From contig NZ_JAQAGZ010000024.1 in NCBI RefSeq assembly GCF_027533625.1, positions 1 through 64,000 of the forward strand: 64,000 bases of DNA. Reading direction: 5' to 3'. Position numbers and translations under genes: made by a program. Within the stretch, counting starts at the first letter, position 1. Each line of letters starts with the position of its first letter. The DNA is from Paenibacillus gyeongsangnamensis. Lineage in GTDB: Bacteria; Bacillota; Bacilli; Paenibacillales; NBRC-103111. The notes beneath the pieces are model-generated. The model was not told the origin of the DNA. It was given only the letters and a program-made list of their open reading frames with translations, and searched no databases. Positions 16,880 to 26,541 of the stretch are shown one piece after another.

Positions 16880-17027
16880 TTCCATAAATAACCTGGACTA
16901 CAGCAGGATCAAGGGCAAACGGAAGAGCCGCTTTACGTGAATACTTACGATCCCTTTTATAGTCATATAGAATTACCGCTATGAGAATTTAGAACCAATT
17001 AAAGGATAATGGATTGGAGGAACCCCA

Positions 17028-17408
17028 GTGGGCCAGATTGGTAATCGCATCGCCTACCTCAGGGAAAAGCATTCGTTAACCCAAGAAGAGCTTTCCCACA
17101 AGCTAGACATATCCCGCGCTTCGCTGTCGCACTACGAGAAGAACCGCCGAGAGCCCGATTATGAGACGCTAGGCAAGATTGCGAGCTATTTCGGCGTATC
17201 TATCGACTATTTGCTCTCGCGTACCGACGACCCGGAAGTGACGTTGGATCAAGAGGTGGGCGTATTCGTGGACAGCCTGGAGCTGTCCAATGAGGAAATA
17301 CTGGATAAATTTACCTTGACAATCGACGGAACCAAGCTGTCGGAGGAAGAAGCCAAACGCTTCATCGCTTTTATTCGGGCCGAACGCTCTATGCGAACCG
17401 CGCTTTAA
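17028..17408 (+). CDS. Xre-family repressor, PBSX Xre-like
   Basis: 126 residues. The HTH (residues about 7-62) carries ISRASLSHYEKNRREPDYETL and KIASYFGVSIDYLL, the signature of Bacillus prophage repressors such as PBSX Xre; the C-terminal half is acidic and helical. GTG start after GGAGG. Three GATAC palindromes precede it, two of them inside promoters, so it is probably self-repressed. Its recognition helix almost matches that of the small Xre protein at 60.7 kb. It is a prime candidate to bind the GATAC palindromes across the EPS locus. Confidence 0.88.
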   Translation: MGQIGNRIAYLREKHSLTQEELSHKLDISRASLSHYEKNRREPDYETLGKIASYFGVSIDYLLSRTDDPEVTLDQEVGVFVDSLELSNEEILDKFTLTIDGTKLSEEEAKRFIAFIRAERSMRTAL

Positions 17409-17447
17409 TCCGGAAGGCAGCCGTACCTGTTCCTTCCCATGCCTTGC

Positions 17448-17624
17448 TTATTCCAGATGGCCGTTCACCCAGGAGCATAGCCAACGCTTTTCCTGCTCCG
17501 GAATTTCAATGCAAGGAATAACTTCAATCGCCGCCTTCAATTGCGCTACGTTCTGTTCTGAGATGTCTTTATGAATGCTTTCTTTAATGATCGTTCCGAC
17601 GTAGCTCATCACCATAGCTTCCAT
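17448..17624 (-). CDS. 58-residue conserved-looking small protein
   Basis: ATG 9 nt after GGAGG. The product is mostly helical and acidic, with two cysteines and a C-terminal KRWLCSWVNGHLE. It is convergent with the Xre repressor gene, 39 bp apart, and upstream of a VanZ-like gene. I do not recognise it. Its position beside a repressor would allow an accessory or anti-repressor role, but nothing in the sequence proves that. Confidence 0.6.
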   Translation of the reverse strand: MEAMVMSYVGTIIKESIHKDISEQNVAQLKAAIEVIPCIEIPEQEKRWLCSWVNGHLE

Positions 17625-17676
17625 ATCTTAATTCCTCCATTCGATGTTCAACTACCGGGGGGATGACCCTAGGTTG

Positions 17677-18204
17677 TCACCCCATCCGTTTTTTACCCAA
17701 ATTGCGTCCTCTCTTACCGCGTCTATCTTTCATTGCGAACCCAATCGAACAAACCGTGATCCCGATCATGCCTCCCGCGGCATCCAGAATAACGTCCTGG
17801 TACATTCCGGTCCGGTAAGCCCGAAAGGTTTGATTCCATTCATCAACCGCAGCTACCGTCAGCACGGAAGCCATTACGATCAGCAATACGGAACCCGCGG
17901 ACAGACGGTACGGTCTTAACGCGAGATGGCCGCATGCGGCAAGCATCGCATAGATCGTAAGGTGCGCGCCCTTGCGGATCACAAACTCAACAAAAGCGAA
18001 CGGCGATTGCTTCGCACGGATATGCTTTTCACCGTAATCAATAGTCACGTCCGGGAGAAGGCGGCTAAGCTCCGTCTTGTTTACGTGCTGCGTTAAGAAG
18101 GGCGTGAGCGATTGCTTGTCGTAGGACTGTGAGGAGAAAAAAAATACCAACGCTGCGCAGATCAGCAAGGGAAGAGCCATTAACAGCGGTTTGACTTTGT
18201 CCAC
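17677..18204 (-). CDS. VanZ family membrane protein
   Basis: 175 residues with four helices and the VanZ signature: RKGAHLTIYAMLA (lysine-x2-histidine), then DEWNQTFRAYRTGMYQDVILDAAGG. VanZ proteins are small membrane proteins linked to glycopeptide tolerance and envelope functions; no reaction is known. GTG start after GGAG. It is downstream of the manC-led group on the same strand, but may be separate. Confidence 0.85.
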   Translation of the reverse strand: MDKVKPLLMALPLLICAALVFFFSSQSYDKQSLTPFLTQHVNKTELSRLLPDVTIDYGEKHIRAKQSPFAFVEFVIRKGAHLTIYAMLAACGHLALRPYRLSAGSVLLIVMASVLTVAAVDEWNQTFRAYRTGMYQDVILDAAGGMIGITVCSIGFAMKDRRGKRGRNLGKKRMG

Positions 18205-18268
18205 CCGGGCTCCATCCTTTCCGCGGCCGGAACGGGCAGCTTCCTCCCGTGCGGGGAAACAAGCATCG

Positions 18269-18544
18269 TCAGGATTTGTTTCTTTGCTTGGAGCGGTATT
18301 CCCTCTGATAAGCTCTGATTTTCTCCTTGTTCTTGGCTCGCCACTTTTTGTAATATTCCCCGCTCTTGCTCAGTTCTGCCTGAACCTTCTTCAGCTTTGG
18401 AGCGACCGGCATGACGTACAGGCCGTTCACGCAGGAGCTTAAGCTGTACAGCAGCTCGTAAGCCCTCTTCTTTCCATAAACCTGGTTGTACATTTTGTCG
18501 TGGAGCATAATCCCCCACTTCATCGGGTACCCTTTTGCTGCCAA
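18269..18544 (-). CDS. Hypothetical basic protein, 91 residues
   Basis: TTG start 6 bp after the manC stop, with an in-frame ATG seven codons later. The C-terminal third is rich in Lys/Arg/Tyr/Gln (KKWRAKNKEKIRAYQREYR). It could be RNA- or DNA-binding or simply the tail of the EPS operon. I recognise no family. Confidence 0.5.
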   Translation of the reverse strand: MAAKGYPMKWGIMLHDKMYNQVYGKKRAYELLYSLSSCVNGLYVMPVAPKLKKVQAELSKSGEYYKKWRAKNKEKIRAYQREYRSKQRNKS

Positions 18545-18550
18545 CGACGC

Positions 18551-19930
18551 TCATCCCCTATGGACCGCACAATAATCTATAATTTCATCCCAAGTCATGC
18601 ACAAACGGATAATATCCTCTTCGACCAGCTCGGAGCCCGTTTGGACTTCAATGATTTCCAAATCCCGGATCGCCCGCAGGCTGTGCCGGGATTCCTTCGG
18701 AATTTTGAGGACGTCGCCCGCTCGGATGAGTTGAATCTGCTCGTTCAAGATGAATTCCCCTTCGCCTGCGATGACCGTCCAGACTTCATCCCGTTTAAAA
18801 TGCATCTGGTAGCTCAAATTTTTACCGGCCATGATGCAGATCCGTTTGGTAAGCACCTCGCCGGTGTCCGGAAACTTCTTATAATCGAGCACGCGGTACG
18901 TCCCCCAGCGACGTTCCTCGAACATGGGCCGCTGCTCCAGCGGCTTGATCAGATCCTTGACCCGGGGACTGGCGCTCTTATCCGCCACAAGAATGCCGTC
19001 GGGGCTCGTGGAAACAATCACGTTCGAGAGGCCCAGTACGGCAACGGGGATATCCAGTTCATTAATCAGATGCGTATTGACCGAATCGTGGCTGACGGTG
19101 CCGTGGCCGATAATCGTGCTCTCCACTTCCTCGGTGAGCGTATTCCAGGTACCCAGATCTTTCCAGTACCCGTCATAAGGGATGACGGCGATGCGGTTTG
19201 CCTTCTCGACCACTTCATAATCGAAGCTGATGGAGGGAAGCTTGCCATACTGCTTCAGCATCTCATCGTATTGGATGGGAAGACCTTTGTCCGCAAGAAG
19301 GTTGATCATATAGTCCAGCTTAAAAGCAAAAACCCCGCAGTTCCAAAGCGCGCTTTGCTCGATCAGGGCTGCCGCTTTATCCTCCCGGGGCTTCTCGATG
19401 AAATGGCTTACCGTTAAATAATTCGACGTTTCCTTCGCCGTTTCCGTCGGTACGATGTATCCGTATTTCTCGGAGGGGTACGTCGGCTTAACCCCCATCA
19501 GCGCCAGATCCGCGCAAGACTGCCCGATGACGGCTTCCAACCGGCGGATCCGCTCGAAAAAGTGGTCTTCCACATAAGGATCGACCGGCAGCACCGCGAC
19601 CGTCTCGTTTACGCTGACGCCTTCAATCGAATACAAGTACGCTGCGGCCAGCGCAATCGCCGGGAACGTATCGCGCCGTTCCGGCTCGACAATGATAGGG
19701 GCCTCCATCCCGACCTGGCTGTGGATCATGTCCACCTGCGCCTTCCCCGTCGCAATATAGGCATCGTTCCGGAAACCGGCTTTGCGAAGCTGTCCCCACA
19801 CTCGCTGAACCATGGACTCCATCGTTCCCTCTTCGCTCTTCAGCACCTTTAGAAATTGCTTGGAGCGGGAATCGTTCGACAACGGCCACAGCCTCTTGCC
19901 GGAACCTCCGGACAGCAGTACAAGTTTCAT
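18551..19930 (-). CDS. manC: Mannose-1-phosphate guanylyltransferase / mannose-6-phosphate isomerase
   Basis: 459 residues of the AlgA/ManC type. The N-terminal nucleotidyltransferase holds LSGGSGKRLWPLS and FIEKPREDKA; the C-terminal cupin holds QMHFKRDEVWTVIAGEGEF. It makes GDP-mannose from mannose-1-phosphate and GTP, the precursor used by gmd/rmd at 53-55 kb. The start is the ATG 6 nt after GGGGTGG, ten codons inside the longest frame. It follows six glycosyltransferase genes in the same operon. No phosphomannomutase is in the window. Confidence 0.94.
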   Translation of the reverse strand: MKLVLLSGGSGKRLWPLSNDSRSKQFLKVLKSEEGTMESMVQRVWGQLRKAGFRNDAYIATGKAQVDMIHSQVGMEAPIIVEPERRDTFPAIALAAAYLYSIEGVSVNETVAVLPVDPYVEDHFFERIRRLEAVIGQSCADLALMGVKPTYPSEKYGYIVPTETAKETSNYLTVSHFIEKPREDKAAALIEQSALWNCGVFAFKLDYMINLLADKGLPIQYDEMLKQYGKLPSISFDYEVVEKANRIAVIPYDGYWKDLGTWNTLTEEVESTIIGHGTVSHDSVNTHLINELDIPVAVLGLSNVIVSTSPDGILVADKSASPRVKDLIKPLEQRPMFEERRWGTYRVLDYKKFPDTGEVLTKRICIMAGKNLSYQMHFKRDEVWTVIAGEGEFILNEQIQLIRAGDVLKIPKESRHSLRAIRDLEIIEVQTGSELVEEDIIRLCMTWDEIIDYCAVHRG

Positions 19931-19946
19931 TGATATCCACCCCTTA

Positions 19947-21089
19947 TTATTGGTCCGCAACTGCGGCTAACGATTGTTTTAAGGCAGGATGCTGCTGCGT
20001 TGCGTTTTGTATAAAGCTTAACAATTCATGACGGAACCGCTTCTCATCGAATTGCTCCGCATGCCGGCGGATCCGTTGCGAATCCCAAGCATGCTTCTCC
20101 ACCCGCTCCAGAGCGGCCGCCAAGGATTCCACCGTATGTTCTTCAAAATGAAACCCGTTCAAGCCGGGAACGATCGTATCCAAAGCGCCTCCTCCGTGAA
20201 AAGCGACTACCGGTCTGCCGCAAGCGTTGACTTCAAGCGGAGTGATCCCGAAATCCTCCAGTCCGGGAAACAGGAAGGCGCGGCATTGCTTCATATAGCG
20301 CACAACCTCTTCATCGTGCAGCCGCCCCTTGAATTCCACCGATGGGCCTGACATCGATTGCAGCCGTTCACGGTCAGGACCGTCTCCGATGACGATCAAT
20401 TTCTTGCCGAGCCTTGAACAGGCTTGTACCGCTAAATCCAGCTTTTTGTAAGAAACCAATCGGGAGACGACCAAGTAATAATCCTGAACCTCCGAGACGT
20501 CCGCCAAGGAAAACCGGGAGATGTTAACCGGAGGGTAAATGACGGATGAGGGCCGGCTGTAAAAATCCTTGATTCTTGATTGAACGACACTGGAAATCGC
20601 CACAAAATGATGAACGCCCCGCGCCGTCGCCACATCCCAGCTGCGCAGGGGAGCGACCATGGCTTTGGCCACTTTTTTCACCGTGCCGGGAACTTGAATT
20701 CCCTCCATATAGGTGTTGAAATCCCATGCAAACCGCATCGGAGTATAGCAGTAGCAGACATGCGTCGCCTCTTTGCCGGTCTTAACGCCTTTGGCATACG
20801 CGCTGCTGGAGCTGATAACCAGGTCATAACCGCTTAAATCCATGGACCTTACGGCAAATGGATACAACCAGAAGAACTGCTTGAACCGTTTGAAGATGCC
20901 CGGAATATGCTGCATCCAAGTGGTTCGGATATCGGCATCCTTCAGCTCGGGAAACAGCTTTTCCCTATCTACAATGGTCGTATAGATCGGAGCCTCCGGA
21001 AACAGCTCATGGAGGACGGCAACAACCCTTTCGGCTCCGCCCATTTGGTTCAAATAATCATGAACAATCGCCACTCGCATGGTTTTCAT
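19947..21089 (-). CDS. Glycosyltransferase family 4, WbaZ-like
   Basis: 380 residues, GT-B fold. The N-terminal NQMGGAERVV loop and the C-terminal EDFGITPLEVNACGRPVVA (EX7E motif) mark GT4; the YCYTPMRFAWDF segment is typical of WbaZ-type mannosyltransferases. Its start overlaps the preceding gene by 4 bp. It would add mannose or a related sugar to the lipid-linked EPS repeat on the cytoplasmic side. Confidence 0.9.
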   Translation of the reverse strand: MKTMRVAIVHDYLNQMGGAERVVAVLHELFPEAPIYTTIVDREKLFPELKDADIRTTWMQHIPGIFKRFKQFFWLYPFAVRSMDLSGYDLVISSSSAYAKGVKTGKEATHVCYCYTPMRFAWDFNTYMEGIQVPGTVKKVAKAMVAPLRSWDVATARGVHHFVAISSVVQSRIKDFYSRPSSVIYPPVNISRFSLADVSEVQDYYLVVSRLVSYKKLDLAVQACSRLGKKLIVIGDGPDRERLQSMSGPSVEFKGRLHDEEVVRYMKQCRAFLFPGLEDFGITPLEVNACGRPVVAFHGGGALDTIVPGLNGFHFEEHTVESLAAALERVEKHAWDSQRIRRHAEQFDEKRFRHELLSFIQNATQQHPALKQSLAAVADQ

Positions 21090-22291
21090 CGAGAAAGCTC
21101 CTTCCTGGCGCTGTTTTCGATAGAAACTCGGGCATTCGGTTGAACTGAAACGATTTCCTGATAGATCGCTTCGATCTTTTCCACGGTTTTCTCTATCGTG
21201 AAATGCTCTCTTACCCGTTTGAGCGCCAAGCGTCCCATATCGTGTCTTAGATTAGGGTACCTCAGCAAATAGGAAGCATGGTCAACCAGCTGATCCACCT
21301 GGGCCACTTCATACAGAAAGCCGGAATAATCGTCCTCGATAATCTCGGGAACGCCGCCGGATCTTGTGGCAACGACCGGGATCGATTGCGACATCGCCTC
21401 GATCAGAACGCGTCCGAAGGGCTCGCTATCCGAGCATAATAAAAGAAGATCCGCCGCTGAGCAGATCTCCAGCACATCCTTCCTAAAGCCTGTGAACCGG
21501 ACCCGGTCTTCTATCTGTAATTCGGCTGAAAGCCGATGAAGGTCGTTCCAATAGACTTCATTCTCTTGTCTAAACTTAGGTTCTCCAACTACCCACAGGT
21601 ATACTTGATGACCGTTCTCTATCAAACGATGAACGCCTCGAATGGCGTCTTCTTGCCGTTTCCATGGAGCAATTTGTCCGATAATGGTTAACACCAAACT
21701 GTCCGCAGGCGTTTCCAGCTCTTCTCTTATCTTATGCCGCAGATCGGCTTTTTCTGAGTCAGGTATCTCTCTTAAAGGTATCCCGTTATGTACCAAACGG
21801 AGTTTATCCGAAAGCTTCGGTTCATGAAACCCGTCAATGACCGATTGGGAGATTCCGATAATATTTCTAACCGAAGACGAGGCTAACCATTCAATGGCTT
21901 TACCGATCATCCCTTCCGGCGGATTATCGCGCACATGCCAAACAACCGGACAGCGGTGAATCCAGCCGAACAGCGCAGCCATAATACCGGCACGAAGCGA
22001 ATTGGCATGAACGATATCCATCCGATGCTTCCGGATCCGGATGGCGAACAGATAGCCGGCCCACAGCATGCCTATAAGATGAATGAGCAGCAGCAGCGGG
22101 TTTTTAGTGAGCCTCGCCCGGTAGCTCGGAAGACTTACCGTCTCCAGACCGCTTTCCCGCGCTCTGCGGAGCAGTTCCCCCTCGGGAGCAAAAAGCACGG
22201 GCACCGCTTTCGTCAGGTGCTTCGTGGTTAATAATAGACTGATCTCCGCTCCGCTGACATCGCTGGTATGGTTATAAAAAGCTATCCTCAT
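21086..22291 (-). CDS. Glycosyltransferase family 4
   Basis: 401-residue GT-B enzyme. Motifs: SDVSGAEISLLLTTKHL near the N-terminus (donor loop), and EPFGRVLIEAMSQSIPVVATRSGG (EX7E, nucleotide-sugar binding) near residue 300. 4-bp overlaps with both neighbours show tight translational coupling in the EPS operon. Sugar specificity cannot be read. Confidence 0.9.
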   Translation of the reverse strand: MRIAFYNHTSDVSGAEISLLLTTKHLTKAVPVLFAPEGELLRRARESGLETVSLPSYRARLTKNPLLLLIHLIGMLWAGYLFAIRIRKHRMDIVHANSLRAGIMAALFGWIHRCPVVWHVRDNPPEGMIGKAIEWLASSSVRNIIGISQSVIDGFHEPKLSDKLRLVHNGIPLREIPDSEKADLRHKIREELETPADSLVLTIIGQIAPWKRQEDAIRGVHRLIENGHQVYLWVVGEPKFRQENEVYWNDLHRLSAELQIEDRVRFTGFRKDVLEICSAADLLLLCSDSEPFGRVLIEAMSQSIPVVATRSGGVPEIIEDDYSGFLYEVAQVDQLVDHASYLLRYPNLRHDMGRLALKRVREHFTIEKTVEKIEAIYQEIVSVQPNARVSIENSARKELSR

Positions 22292-23472
22292 CGGTATACA
22301 AGCTCCTTCCGCTCCTCCATCGCTTGCTCAAACACATCTGTGATTTCCTTCGCGGCACGCTCCCATGTAAAATGCTTCAATACGTATTTTTGACAAGCTT
22401 GGCGGGATGGTATTTCCGTCCTGCCTAGAAGGATGGAGTTGATCCGCTCCGCCATCGCTTCCGGCGAGTGGTCTTTAAATAAAAGATTCCCCGAAAGACA
22501 TTCCAATATTTCCCTAGTCCCGCCATAGGGGGTTCCGATAACCGGCGTCCCGCAAGCAAGCGCTTCTACCGTGACGAGACCGAAGCCTTCCAACGTCAAG
22601 GTCGGCACGATACTTAGATCGGCGGCTTGATACCATCTAACCAAATCCTCGTTGGTTACGCGTCCCAAGAAACGCACTTTTGCACCCAGACCCAACTGAG
22701 TGGCCAACTGTTCCAATGCTTCCCGCAGCGTGCCTCCACCGGCAATATAGAGCACGGCCTCGGGAACTTGAGCGGACACCCGCTGCATGGCCTGAATCAA
22801 GTGATCGATTCCCATGCGATGGACTAATCTTCTTGCACAAAACATGACTTTCTCGTCCTCTTGGATCCCCAGTTCCAGACGGAGCTTCTTGCGGTCCGGG
22901 GAAGGCACGAACCGATGCAGATCAGGTGCCGCCGGAATACGGTGAATGCGTTCTGCGGCAATGCCATAATCATTGGCAAGCAGATTCTTGAAATAATCGC
23001 TTAGTACGATAAAATGATCCGAGCGCCGGTAAGCCATCAGCTCGACCCGTTTCTTCATCTCGTAGCGCAGCGCTTGCCCCCATTTATTGCCCCGATCCTC
23101 CACTTGTGATTCTTGAGCCCAGGGGCCTTGAAAATGAGTGACGATAGGCAGCGAAGAGGGAAGCTCATTGCGCGAAATCAGTGAAGCATACAACGCAAAA
23201 TGCGGATTAAAGATATCAGGCCGCAGTTGTTGCACGGCACAGCCTATCGCTTGTTTAAAAGCCTTCATTCGTGCCCAGGTTCCGAGCTTTATCGGCTGCT
23301 TGACCACGTCCTCTATGTAATCCGGGGCTGTTGTCCGCTCTCCGAAAGCCGTCATATAACCTCGGACTTCATGCCCGTGCCGTCTCATCGCCTCAAGATA
23401 ATCGGCAAAATACCGGTTTAACCCGCCTGGCGTATGTTCAATCCAACCCATACCGGCTGCGAGAATTTTCAT
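22288..23472 (-). CDS. Glycosyltransferase family 4
   Basis: 394-residue GT-B enzyme with HTPGGLNRYFADYLEAM at the start and EGFGLVTVEALACGTPVIGTP (EX7E) near residue 300. It begins within the end of the upstream acyltransferase gene (35-bp overlap) and overlaps the next gene by 4 bp. Part of the EPS repeat assembly line; donor and linkage unknown. Confidence 0.9.
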   Translation of the reverse strand: MKILAAGMGWIEHTPGGLNRYFADYLEAMRRHGHEVRGYMTAFGERTTAPDYIEDVVKQPIKLGTWARMKAFKQAIGCAVQQLRPDIFNPHFALYASLISRNELPSSLPIVTHFQGPWAQESQVEDRGNKWGQALRYEMKKRVELMAYRRSDHFIVLSDYFKNLLANDYGIAAERIHRIPAAPDLHRFVPSPDRKKLRLELGIQEDEKVMFCARRLVHRMGIDHLIQAMQRVSAQVPEAVLYIAGGGTLREALEQLATQLGLGAKVRFLGRVTNEDLVRWYQAADLSIVPTLTLEGFGLVTVEALACGTPVIGTPYGGTREILECLSGNLLFKDHSPEAMAERINSILLGRTEIPSRQACQKYVLKHFTWERAAKEITDVFEQAMEERKELVYR

Positions 23473-24658
23473 GGCTGTTCCTCCTTTTAAATCGAAGCAT
23501 GTTTAGCTGACGTGTCAGCCATGCTCTTACTTCTGAGGTGTGGGCTTCCGTACATCTCGAAATGATCCAAGCATAAACCAGGATGAAGAGCGCTATCATC
23601 AAACCTAGCACAATATGGAGAAGATCGGGAGGCCAAGTTCCCCAGTGCCCGTCCCCAAGCCAAACCCGTAATAAATTGATGATAGGGTAATGCGTTAAAT
23701 ATAAGGTATAAGAAAACCCGGCCAGAAACACATGGATGTTAAAGCTTGATGCATTGCCGGCGGCAGGGTAATTATAAGCGTGCAAGAGGATGTAGATTAA
23801 TCCGGCAAAACAAACGGACACGGCTAACTGAGGGAGAAATCCCTTCATTAAATCCGCATCGCTTCGGTGGATCAGCAGCTTGTCTGCGAGCATCACCAAT
23901 ACCGCCATACCGGCGGTCAAAGGAATGCCTGCTCCCGCAAGCCGTTTCTCCGATACCCTAGGCGCCGGCAGAATCACCAACAGCGCCCCTAAAAGCCAAA
24001 TCAGGAAATACAGCATGATGGCTTTACCGAGCATTACGGATAAACCGGCGACTGCAATTCCATATACCGTTTTTGAGAGCCACGAACGAGAAGCGACCAT
24101 TAGGACCAGACAAGGAAACAAAATATAATACCAAAACTCGTAGCTTAAGCTCCACAGCGGCAAATTCCCCCCATAGTTAGGGAAAAAGACGCCCTGAAGA
24201 AAAAATAAATTTCCCAGGAAATCGGACCATTTTAAGTTATTAATAAAAAAATCGGAATCGGGAAAAAGGTTTAATTGCAGCTGCGCCAGCAGGGAGGTCA
24301 AGATTAAGGCTGAAATCAGAACCACCCATAATCGGGTGAAACGGTTGATCAAATAGGTTTTCCAAGAAAATGTCCCGTTCTTCACCGATTTAAGAACGCT
24401 GGCGGAAATTAAAAAGCCGCTTAGCACGAAAAACAGCATCACGAATTCATATCCCATGCTGGTCAGCAGATAGGCAGCCTTCACCAGCGCGTTCTTGTTC
24501 TCCACCTGATTAAAGCCTTGAAACAACACGGGACGCAGATGGTAAATCATGACGTAGACTGCGGCAATCCAGCGCAGAGCATCCAAATAATGCGATGCTT
24601 TACTGTTGACCTTTAAGGCGGTGAAATTCCATCCGGCCATGGTTTTATCATCCCTCAT
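23438..24658 (-). CDS. Acyltransferase family 3 membrane protein (OafA type)
   Basis: 406 residues with about ten helices. Signature: LDALRWIAAVYVMIYHL near the N-terminus, with the conserved R and H, and FFVLSGFLIS. Such proteins O-acylate surface glycans with acetyl or succinyl groups. It overlaps the upstream hexapeptide acyltransferase gene by 4 bp, so two modification enzymes are encoded back to back. Confidence 0.9.
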   Translation of the reverse strand: MRDDKTMAGWNFTALKVNSKASHYLDALRWIAAVYVMIYHLRPVLFQGFNQVENKNALVKAAYLLTSMGYEFVMLFFVLSGFLISASVLKSVKNGTFSWKTYLINRFTRLWVVLISALILTSLLAQLQLNLFPDSDFFINNLKWSDFLGNLFFLQGVFFPNYGGNLPLWSLSYEFWYYILFPCLVLMVASRSWLSKTVYGIAVAGLSVMLGKAIMLYFLIWLLGALLVILPAPRVSEKRLAGAGIPLTAGMAVLVMLADKLLIHRSDADLMKGFLPQLAVSVCFAGLIYILLHAYNYPAAGNASSFNIHVFLAGFSYTLYLTHYPIINLLRVWLGDGHWGTWPPDLLHIVLGLMIALFILVYAWIISRCTEAHTSEVRAWLTRQLNMLRFKRRNSHENSRSRYGLD

Positions 24659-25338
24659 CCATTAAGTATGGTGGTGCTTGCTTCAGACCATTGTCCTACG
24701 GAGAAATTTGGATGATTTGGCCGGGAAGAAGCATACTCCAGGAACTGCTTTACATCACCGAAAAGCGGATAGGCCTCCTCGATGCTCCGGTCATCCCAAG
24801 CCCACCACTTGGTTGCAAGCAGCGCCTTACGTATATCTTCATCGAAACGGTATCGGATGACTCGGGAAGGAATGCCTACGGCGATCCCATAGGCTGGCAC
24901 ATGCCCTCTTACAACCGCACCTGCTCCGATAACTGCACCGTCTTCGATGACGGCCCCGCGAAGGACAGTTACTCCCGTTCCGATCCAAACGTCATTCCCG
25001 ATGACAGGAGGCGGTTTGACATTATCCCAATTCCTTCCATGAACCTTTACGTGCCAATGCATATGTGTAGTGACTGCATCCAACTGATGCTCGCCGGAGC
25101 CTATGACTACATTGTCAGCAATACTGGTGAATGCACCGATTTGGCCGGAGACGATCATCGATTGCCTTCCGACAAAGCTTCGTTTGCCTAATTGGACTTC
25201 TTTCTCAATGTGCGCCCCGGGAGAAATCGTTACGGAAGAATCGATTCCATACCTCCGGCGCATATCCGCCGACAGCCAATAATCTATAAATCCGGTTACT
25301 TTTCTAACCAGCCTGCCTTTTATGTCATTTGGGTTCAT
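24655..25338 (-). CDS. Hexapeptide-repeat acyltransferase (CatB/maltose O-acetyltransferase type)
   Basis: 227 residues with left-handed beta-helix repeats: VSGQIGAFTSIADNVVIGSG, HWHVKVHGRNWDN loop, and NDVWIGTGVTVLRGAVIEDG. The HWH segment sits where the catalytic histidine of such enzymes lies. The C-terminus (ATKWWAWDD) matches xenobiotic/CatB acetyltransferases. It would transfer an acetyl group from acetyl-CoA to a sugar in the cytoplasm. AAGGAAGG ribosome site. Confidence 0.87.
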   Translation of the reverse strand: MNPNDIKGRLVRKVTGFIDYWLSADMRRRYGIDSSVTISPGAHIEKEVQLGKRSFVGRQSMIVSGQIGAFTSIADNVVIGSGEHQLDAVTTHMHWHVKVHGRNWDNVKPPPVIGNDVWIGTGVTVLRGAVIEDGAVIGAGAVVRGHVPAYGIAVGIPSRVIRYRFDEDIRKALLATKWWAWDDRSIEEAYPLFGDVKQFLEYASSRPNHPNFSVGQWSEASTTILNG

Positions 25339-25353
25339 TCGATAATCCTTCCT

Positions 25354-26541
25354 TTACAGGACCGATTTTTGGCCGCCAATAGACTTCCAAACCGGCGACA
25401 GCGCCTCGGAATATTGAGAGATTCGCTGACGGTTATCCCACTTTAGTGCGGCCATTCTGGCGGCGTGAGCCATTTGAATTCGATATGCTTCGTCATATTT
25501 CAGTCTTGCAATGCTCTCCGCTAAGCTAATTACATCCCTGGAAGGAACAATTAAGCCGTTCAGATCGTTATGTATGGCATCTTTCATTCCCGTGGCTTCC
25601 GTTACAATGGTCGGCAGCCCTGCAGCCATGGCCTCCAAGGGGGCGAGTCCGAATCCGTCTTCTATGGCCGAATGTACGCAGATATGAGAGTTTCTTAGTG
25701 CTGGAACCGGATCACCCGACCCCAGCTTGATTTGGACCCCAGAATCCATATAATCGTGAATAAGGGTCCTGATCTTTCTCCAGCCTATTCCTCCGTACAG
25801 GGTTACCTCAATCTCCGGGTCTCTAAGCTGCTTAACGGCTTCCAGCAAGTATTGAACCCCTTTTCTTAAGCATACCTGTCCGACAGAAATGATTCTGAAT
25901 TTCTGTTCTTTGGTCTTTGGGACGAGGCTTGGTTGACTTTGCAGGGGGCGGAATCGGTCGGTGTCCACGCCAAGCGGGGCAAACAACAGCTTACGTTCAG
26001 GAATACCGTTTCTCAAAAAAGATTCCCGCTGCAATTGGGAGGCAACCGTAATATAGTCGGCCAGCTCATACTCCCTCATGACTCGCTCAACCCATGCTCT
26101 GTTATAAGGCGAACCTTCCATCTTATATTTGCGGTGTTCTTCGTTCGTTTCGCGGAATAAATCCTTCACATGCGTTGTGGCTGCCTCCAACACGGAAATG
26201 CCGCCGTAGCTGCGCACCTTTTTAAAGCTGTATTCCGCATAACCCGGAAAAGTATGGTACACGATCGGTGATCTGGGCAGCTTCTCGCTAACGGCTTGAT
26301 CGAAATGGATGCTTTCCCAATAAACTTTCGTTGCCGGAAGCCATCGAACCGGAGTTAACTGAATCCAATTTTGCCATGACGGTCCGGGAATACTTATTAC
26401 TTGCTCGGAAGATGAGGAAGAGGACGTAAATATCCCGGCGTTGCCTCCGCTATGCTTCACGGCGTTATACACAAAGTTCAAATGGCCGCCCAATCCCCCT
26501 TGACCCAATCCTGCGGCGCAGCCCATCTTCACATCATGCAC
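25354..26541 (-). CDS. Glycosyltransferase family 4
   Basis: 395-residue GT-B protein. GLGQGGLGGHLNFVYNAVK forms the N-terminal glycine loop, and DGFGLAPLEAMAAGLPTIVTEATG the C-terminal donor site. The GTG start overlaps the upstream gene by 8 bp; a second GTG and an ATG follow within six codons, so the exact start is uncertain. EPS operon member of unknown specificity. Confidence 0.88.
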   Translation of the reverse strand: MHDVKMGCAAGLGQGGLGGHLNFVYNAVKHSGGNAGIFTSSSSSSEQVISIPGPSWQNWIQLTPVRWLPATKVYWESIHFDQAVSEKLPRSPIVYHTFPGYAEYSFKKVRSYGGISVLEAATTHVKDLFRETNEEHRKYKMEGSPYNRAWVERVMREYELADYITVASQLQRESFLRNGIPERKLLFAPLGVDTDRFRPLQSQPSLVPKTKEQKFRIISVGQVCLRKGVQYLLEAVKQLRDPEIEVTLYGGIGWRKIRTLIHDYMDSGVQIKLGSGDPVPALRNSHICVHSAIEDGFGLAPLEAMAAGLPTIVTEATGMKDAIHNDLNGLIVPSRDVISLAESIARLKYDEAYRIQMAHAARMAALKWDNRQRISQYSEALSPVWKSIGGQKSVL

